Below, in pieces: positions 6,893-11,514 of a stretch of DNA of 11,514 nucleotides. How positions within the stretch are numbered: position 1 is the stretch's first letter; every line of letters begins with the position of its first letter. A program made the translations under genes and the position numbers. The stretch spans positions 1 to 11,514 of the forward strand of contig JAAVAY010000113.1 in assembly GCA_014803815.1 (NCBI GenBank), given 5' to 3'. Origin of the DNA: Allobaculum sp. GTDB lineage: Bacteria > Bacillota_I > Bacilli_A > Erysipelotrichales > Erysipelotrichaceae. The notes under the pieces were generated by a model that did no database searches, had not been told where the DNA came from, and saw only the letters and a program-made list of their open reading frames with translations.

Positions 6893-9492
6893 TAGCTAAA
6901 GAACTGGTAGTATTGCATCGCAGCGTCCCCAGCTGCCATGATTTGTTCCAGTTTCTGTTTTGACTTGACTAAATGGTTTTCCTCAAGTAACTTGCGAATG
7001 GCTTCTAATCCATTGCGGTAGGTTAAAGACGATCCATTGATTTTGGGCAATAAACGTTGTAAAACCGCATAATCCAATGCCACAGTTTCGGCGGATTGCT
7101 CTTCGGTGGCATGGAAGAGGCGAGCTCCTGCAATCACATAGGTACGAATGGCGCGTTGCGAGCGAATGGAGACGGGCATACCCGCTTCTTGAAACGCTTC
7201 CAACAGCTGTAGAAATGGCCATTCGTTTTCGAGCATGACCAAATCGCTTCCAAGGGCACCAAATGCATTTTCGAGTTGTTGTTGGGTTAAAGATTGGATG
7301 GGCGCAAAGGAATTGGAAAGTTCAATCAAGCGCATATTTCCCACTTCAGGCATCGAGATCACCCAAGCACGGTCTAAAAGCCGTGGCGATAAAGGTTGGC
7401 TGGTGTGATCGGATTGAATGGAAGCCATAAAATGTAAGGTGTTGGGCACTTGAACTTGAAAGTTTTGTCCCAAATTCAAGGTTCCACAAATCGCTTGATC
7501 CTCATTCATCGATAAGAAATCGGACCAATAGTATTCCATAGAAGATAAGTTGGCGTTATCCAAAAGCACAAAAGCGGGGAAAACATCGGTAGAATTCATT
7601 CGGCTTTCAGCATCGAGGATCAACAATAAGTCATAAAAATTAGGATTGGCTTTTTCAAAGGATTGACTGAGCGCATTGTAGTAGCCAATCAAGTCGCGCC
7701 GGCTACTCCATCCCTTTTCTACGCCCACTTGAGCAAAGCGAGTTAAATAGGGAGAATCAGGCAACAACGATTGCAACTCCTTAGGCTTCATCAATCCAAG
7801 ATTTTCTGCGACAATTTCGCAGATGGTTGTTTTCCCACTTCCCGAAGGTCCGCAAAGCAGCGTTAAAAAGCCTTGAGAGAAACAAATTAAGAAATTTAAG
7901 ATATCATTTTCGCTGTATTCTGGACGCTTGATTTGAATGGCTTGCACGATGAGAGGAACGAGTTGTTCACTGTCTAAGTGGGTGCGGGGAAGCGATTGTA
8001 AGCCTTGAGCGGCATACAAATACTTGGATTCGCGTTGTTCTCGTTGACGTCGTTCACTTTGGCTAGTCAAATGTGAAGCAATGAGGGTGTCAAAATTCAT
8101 TTCCAATGCTTTTTGGGTGGAACGCTCTAAAATCGCATCCACTTCGTTTTGAAGAGTTTTCAGACGGTCTTCTAAAAAAACGATTTCTTGTTGTTTAGTT
8201 TCATGTTCCTGATGCAAAAATTCTGACTGGCGTTGCAAGTCTTCAAAACTTTGAACGAGATTGGTGTGATCGATAATCGCTTGTAATTTTTGTTCAGATT
8301 GCTTTTTTAGAACTTCAAGTCGTTCGATTTGTTGATGAGCTTCCTCTAAGCGCTGTTCAGGGTTTAAGCGCGCTAATTCTTGAACTTGCTCATTGAGTTC
8401 CTCTTTGCGCTCTTGTAGCTCAGCAAGTTCTTTTTTGCGTTTTTCTTCTTGCTTAGCGAATTCCCGAAAAGAGGGCAAATGCTCTAAAAAGACTTCGTCT
8501 TTGGCTAAAGCGTCTATAGCGGCACGAAAAACGGATTTTTCTTGTTGGTTATAAATGAGATTTCCGGCGAGAGTGCCCATTTTTTCTTCAGTTTGATCAA
8601 ATAAGATATTGGTATCGAGAACTTGTAACAGGCGGTCTACGCGGTTTTGCGCATCCTCATCACTAAAGCGTCCTAACAAGGACCTCTTATAAATCGCAAG
8701 CATTTGTTGGGCATTGTTCATGTCAAAACGAAAGGCTTTGGGTCCTTTGGCTGCTAAAACCTCGCAGAAGTTTTCCATCAAGGCTTCTATCGAAATGCGA
8801 TCGTAAGTATACGGAACAATTTGATCAGAGCTGCTGGTTTTTACATATTTACGAATAAAATAAGAATTCATCTGAAAAACTTGCAGATGGTTGTCCACAC
8901 CATCTAAATAGCGAAAGCCTTTGATGACATGATGTTGGTTGCTCTGGGCATTGATCAAGCGGACGTAAAATTTTTCCTGATCTTCATCCCAACGGACTGG
9001 ATAGGGGCCAATTAAAACATCAGGATTTTTGGTTTCCAACATCACCCGCATATCTTCTTTAAAGTCATTTAAAGTCAAATACACAATCGAATCATTTTGC
9101 CAATCGCCTTCTATACAATCCAAATCCACCACGTAATGGTAGCCAAGATCTTCCATATGCCGAAAAGCGGGATGGGGGAGCTTAGACAAATCCAATTTCC
9201 AAGAAGTTTGATAAGGTTTCCCATCAGGACGAAGGTTTTCCTGAAGATCTTTAAAGCTAAAGTCGATTAAGACATCATCTGTATTGGAAAAATAATCATC
9301 TACTGAAAAGAGATAGGATGCCGAAGAATATATATTGATATTTTCATAAAAAGATCCAGGGAGTAGTTTTTCCTTATCCTCATTCGTTAATTCGATAAAT
9401 TCTCCATCCATCAATTTATACAGAGGATAAAAAAAGTAATTGAGGTAGTTAGGATTTTCAATCACTCTAATTTCTCCGAAATATGTTCCCAT
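6892..9492 (-). CDS. McrB-like AAA+ NTPase with long coiled coil and unassigned N-terminal region
   Basis: An 866-residue protein, first gene of the operon. AAAGGA lies 8 nt before the ATG. Residues 1-340 form a mixed alpha/beta region that I cannot assign; its best landmark is 'DVLIGPYPVRWDEDQEKFYV'. About 345-465 is a strongly charged, Gln/Glu/Leu-rich coiled coil. The AAA+ domain spans about 510-830. Its Walker A is GPSGSGKTT (548-556, K554). The Walker B strand 'FVLLDNANLSSMEYYWSDFL' has D645 followed by N646. A sensor-like 'SIQSDHTS' has Q693 and D695, and 'LSPRLLDRAWV' carries R704 and R708. The Walker B and 'SPR.LDRAW' context is that of McrB-like partners of DUF2357 nucleases. Asn in place of the catalytic Glu is unusual and may weaken hydrolysis. 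The coiled coil fused to a McrB-type motor beside a McrC-type nuclease recalls coiled-coil nuclease tandem (CoCoNuT) systems. ATP versus GTP use cannot be read from the sequence. Confidence 0.82.
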   Translation of the reverse strand: MGTYFGEIRVIENPNYLNYFFYPLYKLMDGEFIELTNEDKEKLLPGSFYENINIYSSASYLFSVDDYFSNTDDVLIDFSFKDLQENLRPDGKPYQTSWKLDLSKLPHPAFRHMEDLGYHYVVDLDCIEGDWQNDSIVYLTLNDFKEDMRVMLETKNPDVLIGPYPVRWDEDQEKFYVRLINAQSNQHHVIKGFRYLDGVDNHLQVFQMNSYFIRKYVKTSSSDQIVPYTYDRISIEALMENFCEVLAAKGPKAFRFDMNNAQQMLAIYKRSLLGRFSDEDAQNRVDRLLQVLDTNILFDQTEEKMGTLAGNLIYNQQEKSVFRAAIDALAKDEVFLEHLPSFREFAKQEEKRKKELAELQERKEELNEQVQELARLNPEQRLEEAHQQIERLEVLKKQSEQKLQAIIDHTNLVQSFEDLQRQSEFLHQEHETKQQEIVFLEDRLKTLQNEVDAILERSTQKALEMNFDTLIASHLTSQSERRQREQRESKYLYAAQGLQSLPRTHLDSEQLVPLIVQAIQIKRPEYSENDILNFLICFSQGFLTLLCGPSGSGKTTICEIVAENLGLMKPKELQSLLPDSPYLTRFAQVGVEKGWSSRRDLIGYYNALSQSFEKANPNFYDLLLILDAESRMNSTDVFPAFVLLDNANLSSMEYYWSDFLSMNEDQAICGTLNLGQNFQVQVPNTLHFMASIQSDHTSQPLSPRLLDRAWVISMPEVGNMRLIELSNSFAPIQSLTQQQLENAFGALGSDLVMLENEWPFLQLLEAFQEAGMPVSIRSQRAIRTYVIAGARLFHATEEQSAETVALDYAVLQRLLPKINGSSLTYRNGLEAIRKLLEENHLVKSKQKLEQIMAAGDAAMQYYQFFS

Positions 9493-9539
9493 AAAAAGTG
9501 TCCTTTCTTATTCTCATTCCCATAAACGGGTTTGGATTT

Positions 9540-9570
9540 ATTATAAGCATTTGCCTTTTTAAACTGAAAA
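9540..9570 (-). promoter_or_regulatory. Likely promoter of the McrBC-like operon
   Basis: A perfect TATAAT (9545-9540 on the minus strand) lies about 48 nt before the ATG of the AAA+ gene. A TG dinucleotide lies two bases upstream, close to an extended -10. The best -35 match is TTTTCA (9570-9565), 19 bp away, so the promoter may be weak or regulated. The predicted leader is about 40 nt and ends in the ribosome site AAAGGA. Confidence 0.55.
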
Positions 9571-9607
9571 TTTTCAAAGTCTTCTTTCGCTTCTATCCTC
9601 TTTTTAG

Positions 9608-9619
9608 AGCAGATCTGCT
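9608..9619. promoter_or_regulatory. Perfect 12-bp palindrome upstream of the defence promoter, candidate operator
   Basis: AGCAGATCTGCT is its own reverse complement. It is flanked by A/T runs and lies about 40 bp upstream of the candidate -35 of the defence operon. Its position suits a repressor or activator site, but no regulator gene is adjacent, and a 12-bp palindrome can arise by chance. Confidence 0.3.
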
Positions 9620-9645
9620 ATTTTTCACTCATCTTTTTTAGGCGG

Positions 9646-9672
9646 CTTTTTATCCTTTCAAGGATTAAAAAG
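9646..9672. repeat. Imperfect inverted repeat in the guaB-defence intergenic region
   Basis: CTTTTTA-TCCT (9646-9656) pairs with AGGA-T-TAAAAAG (9661-9672), a 7+4 bp stem with one bulged T around a 4-nt loop. No T-run follows on either strand, so it is not a standard terminator. Role unknown. Confidence 0.35.
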
Positions 9673-9754
9673 TGTTTCCCTAAAATCATAAAAAGAATTT
9701 AAAGTAATAAAATGGTGAAACAACCTTATAATCATACATTTCCTAGTCAAGTGT

Positions 9755-9789
9755 AAAAAAAAAGCCAAGCATTTTAAACTTGGCTTTTT
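9755..9789 (-). terminator. Rho-independent terminator of guaB
   Basis: On the minus strand AAAAAGCCAAG (9789-9779) pairs perfectly with CTTGGCTTTTT (9769-9759), an 11-bp stem around a 9-nt loop, with four more T (9758-9755). It starts 23 bp after the guaB stop codon and insulates guaB from the defence operon. Confidence 0.93.
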
Positions 9790-9812
9790 CAATTTTTATG
9801 ATGTTTTTAATT

Positions 9813-11333
9813 TTAATTGAGACTGCTGTTTACATCTACTTTTTCATCGCGTACCACAACATCGTGAGCACCACCTTCGGTAATGGAGGTCGCCGAAACG
9901 AGCGTCACTTTCGCATTCTTTTGGAAATCGGGAATGTTAGTAAAGCCGCAGTTGCACATGGTATGTTTGATTTTGGAAATAGTCAATCCGACGTTATCCG
10001 CTAAAGAGCCTGCATAAGGAACATAGGAATCGACTCCTTCTACGAAAGACATTTTGCCTTCTCCACCCACATCATAGCGTTGCCAGTTGCGAGCACGAGC
10101 GGACCCTTCTCCCCAATATTCTTTCATGAAACTGCCATTGACCGTCACGACTTTTGAAGGAGACTCTTTAAAGCGTGCAAAGTAACGACCAAGCATGACA
10201 AAGTCCGCACCAAAGGCTAAGGCCAAAGTCATGTGGTAGTCTTGAACGATGCCTCCATCAGAACAAATGGGAATATAAACGCCTGTGTTTTCAAAATATT
10301 CATCCCGTGCTTTAGCGACTTCGATAGTGGCCGTAGCTTGACCACGACCAATGCCTTTTTGTTCACGAGTAATGCAAATGGAACCGCCGCCGATACCGAT
10401 TTTAACGAAGTCAGCTCCAGCTTCCGCTAAGAACCGGAATCCATCTGCATCTACGACGTTACCTGCTCCCACTTTTACACTGTCGCCATAGGTATCGCGA
10501 ATCCACTGGATGGTTTCCGCTTGCCAGCAAGAATAGCCTTCTGAAGAGTCAATGACTAAAATATCAGCTCCAGCTTCTACAAGCGCGGGAACACGTTCTT
10601 TATAGTCACGGGAGTTAATCCCAGCGCCCACGAGGTAACGTTTGTGGGCATCCAAAACTTCATCTGGATGTTCTTTATGTTGTTCATAGTCCTTACGAAA
10701 TACGAACGCTTTGAGATGGCGCTCGTCATCTACAATCGGTAATTGATTGAGCTTATGATCCCAGATGATATCATTCGCTTCTGAAAGAGAAATGCCTTCT
10801 TGACCTACGATTAATTTGTCATAGGGAGTCATTACATCTTTTACTTTCGTGTTGTCCAAATCCACACGGGTTTCACGGAAATCACGAGAAGTCAAAATAC
10901 CCACTAAGATACCATCTTTTTTACCATTGTCGGTCACAGCCATTGTGGAATGTCCTGTTTGACGACGTAATTTGATCACATCACGCAAGGTGTTTTCAGG
11001 AGAAACGTTCGAATCACTGCCCGTAAAGCCGGCTTTAGTGGCTTTAACTTGACGAATCATAGCCGCTTGGCTTTGAATAGATTGGCTACCGAAAATAAAG
11101 GCAATGCCTCCTTCACGAGCTAAGGCTACAGCCAATTCAGGACCGGAAACAGCCTGCATTACGGCAGAAGTAAGGGGAATATTTAAAGAAAGCGCTGGCT
11201 TCTCGCCCTTTTTAAATTTCACAAGGGGAGTCTTTAAGCTAACCTTGTCGGGCGTGTCTTCTGGTCCAGTGTATCCTGGAACAAGCAAGTATTCAGAAAA
11301 AGTACGAGATGGTTCCTTAAAAAAATGTGCCAT
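9813..11333 (-). CDS. guaB: IMP dehydrogenase
   Basis: A 506-residue enzyme oxidising IMP to XMP with NAD+, the first committed step of GMP synthesis. '[15 protein letters not shown]' opens the barrel. Residues about 95-225 carry the two CBS domains ('[21 protein letters not shown]', '[14 protein letters not shown]', '[17 protein letters not shown]'). '[13 protein letters not shown]' and '[28 protein letters not shown]' follow. The catalytic Cys is C320 in '[15 protein letters not shown]', and the mobile flap Arg-Tyr pair is R419-Y420 in 'NWQRYDVGG'. GGGSICITR instead of the common GPGSICTTR, plus the whole-length pattern, match what I recall of the Tritrichomonas foetus enzyme (Cys319, Arg418-Tyr419). 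I choose the ATG at 11333 because AGGAGG ends 6 nt before it; the ATG at 11339 abuts the ribosome site. It is monocistronic, with promoter, leader and terminator visible. Confidence 0.97.
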   Translation of the reverse strand: MAHFFKEPSRTFSEYLLVPGYTGPEDTPDKVSLKTPLVKFKKGEKPALSLNIPLTSAVMQAVSGPELAVALAREGGIAFIFGSQSIQSQAAMIRQVKATKAGFTGSDSNVSPENTLRDVIKLRRQTGHSTMAVTDNGKKDGILVGILTSRDFRETRVDLDNTKVKDVMTPYDKLIVGQEGISLSEANDIIWDHKLNQLPIVDDERHLKAFVFRKDYEQHKEHPDEVLDAHKRYLVGAGINSRDYKERVPALVEAGADILVIDSSEGYSCWQAETIQWIRDTYGDSVKVGAGNVVDADGFRFLAEAGADFVKIGIGGGSICITREQKGIGRGQATATIEVAKARDEYFENTGVYIPICSDGGIVQDYHMTLALAFGADFVMLGRYFARFKESPSKVVTVNGSFMKEYWGEGSARARNWQRYDVGGEGKMSFVEGVDSYVPYAGSLADNVGLTISKIKHTMCNCGFTNIPDFQKNAKVTLVSATSITEGGAHDVVVRDEKVDVNSSLN

Positions 11334-11339
11334 TGTCAT

Positions 11340-11345
11340 CCTCCT
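11340..11345 (-). promoter_or_regulatory. Ribosome binding site fixing the guaB start
   Basis: AAAAAGGAGG on the minus strand is followed by ATGACAATG. The first ATG touches the AGGAGG and is too close for initiation. The second is 6 nt away and leaves [12 protein letters not shown] as the N-terminus. Confidence 0.8.
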
Positions 11346-11365
11346 TTTTATTACTTTTTAAACTC

Positions 11366-11462
11366 AAAAAACATGGCTTTTTCACCGTGTCTTGATTTCA
11401 GCCTAAGCCGTCCACATCTCATTTTCTAAGCAAGCGCTCAGCCAATCAAAGAGCGGTGAAAA
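11366..11462 (-). promoter_or_regulatory. Candidate structured leader (possible cis-regulatory RNA) of guaB
   Basis: In the transcript, UUUUCACCG (11462-11454) is perfectly complementary to CGGUGAAAA (11387-11379). Inside this, after a small internal loop, UCUU-U-GAUU (11452-11444) pairs with AAUCAAGA (11397-11390), so about 17 bp close a loop of roughly 45 nt. That loop contains the small hairpin CUGAGC-GCUU-GCUUAG (11441-11426). Downstream, an alternative hairpin ACACGG/CCAUGU (11390-11385 with 11376-11371, one C-A mismatch) leads into a T-run (11371-11366) and overlaps the 3' arm of the long helix. That is a switch-like arrangement. The conserved purine-riboswitch core (UUUCUACC and partner loops) is absent. 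The pairing is seen; a regulatory role is inference. Confidence 0.45.
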
Positions 11463-11475
11463 TAGAATTTTTCTT

Positions 11476-11503
11476 ATTGTAGCCATAGAGAGTTCGATGT
11501 CAA
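11476..11503 (-). promoter_or_regulatory. guaB promoter
   Basis: Minus strand TTGACA (11503-11498) and TACAAT (11481-11476) are separated by 16 bp, a near-consensus housekeeping promoter. Transcription would start near 11469, giving a leader of about 135 nt before the guaB ATG and placing the start just before the long-range helix. Confidence 0.8.
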
Positions 11504-11514
11504 AACAGCTCAAT

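Larger units (their letters stand above)
9493..9812. other. 320-bp AT-rich intergenic region between guaB and the defence operon
   Basis: No open reading frame with a plausible start and ribosome site is present on either strand. The region holds the guaB terminator, an imperfect hairpin, a perfect 12-bp palindrome and the likely promoter of the defence operon. All are listed separately. About 85 bp between the terminator and the hairpin (9673-9754) hold only a poorly spaced second promoter-like pair on the minus strand: TTGACT at 9750-9745 and TATAAG at 9730-9725, 14 bp apart. Confidence 0.7.

Noticed and set aside
11334..11475. Known purine riboswitch in the guaB leader
   Set aside because: The leader has a closing helix but lacks the conserved UUUCUACC junction and the paired loops of the purine riboswitch.

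Overview
The window looks like chromosome of a low-to-mid GC Bacillota. The evidence is AGGAGG-type ribosome binding sites, sigma-A-like promoters, U-tract terminators, a lipoprotein-type binding protein and an IMP dehydrogenase of the form found in anaerobic Firmicutes. An Erysipelotrichia-like anaerobe would fit, but that is an inference from recalled protein similarity, not a measurement. All protein genes lie on the minus strand; one tRNA gene lies on the plus strand. Read in the direction of transcription, the order runs from high to low coordinates.

Right end (9755-11514): guaB (IMP dehydrogenase) has a strong promoter at the window edge, a leader of about 135 nt that can fold into a long-range helix, and a strong terminator. 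Then comes a 320-bp AT-rich gap with a perfect 12-bp palindrome, an imperfect hairpin and a perfect TATAAT box.

Middle (4321-9492): a two-gene operon joined by a TAATG stop/start overlap. The first gene (866 codons) encodes a new-looking N-terminal region, a long coiled coil and a McrB-like AAA+ domain. The second (837 codons) encodes a McrC/DUF2357-like protein with a PD-(D/E)XK nuclease core. This is best read as a McrBC-related, coiled-coil-nuclease type defence module. The AAA+ domain has Asn where the Walker B Glu is expected. A terminator hairpin closes the operon.

Directly downstream (3117-4283) is a gene for a protein with ten exact 26-residue DUF285/BspA-type leucine-rich repeats but no signal peptide, membrane segment or cell-wall anchor. 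It may be a cytosolic accessory or sensor of the defence module, or an unrelated passenger.

The plus-strand tRNA-Leu(CAA) at 2952-3038 has its own promoter and terminator. It separates this accessory block from the metabolic genes on the left: a siroheme/4Fe-4S nitrite or sulfite reductase (1225-2781), then a substrate-binding lipoprotein (130-1086) overlapping the start of a FecCD-type permease that runs off the left edge. The last two form an iron, siderophore, heme or corrinoid uptake operon.
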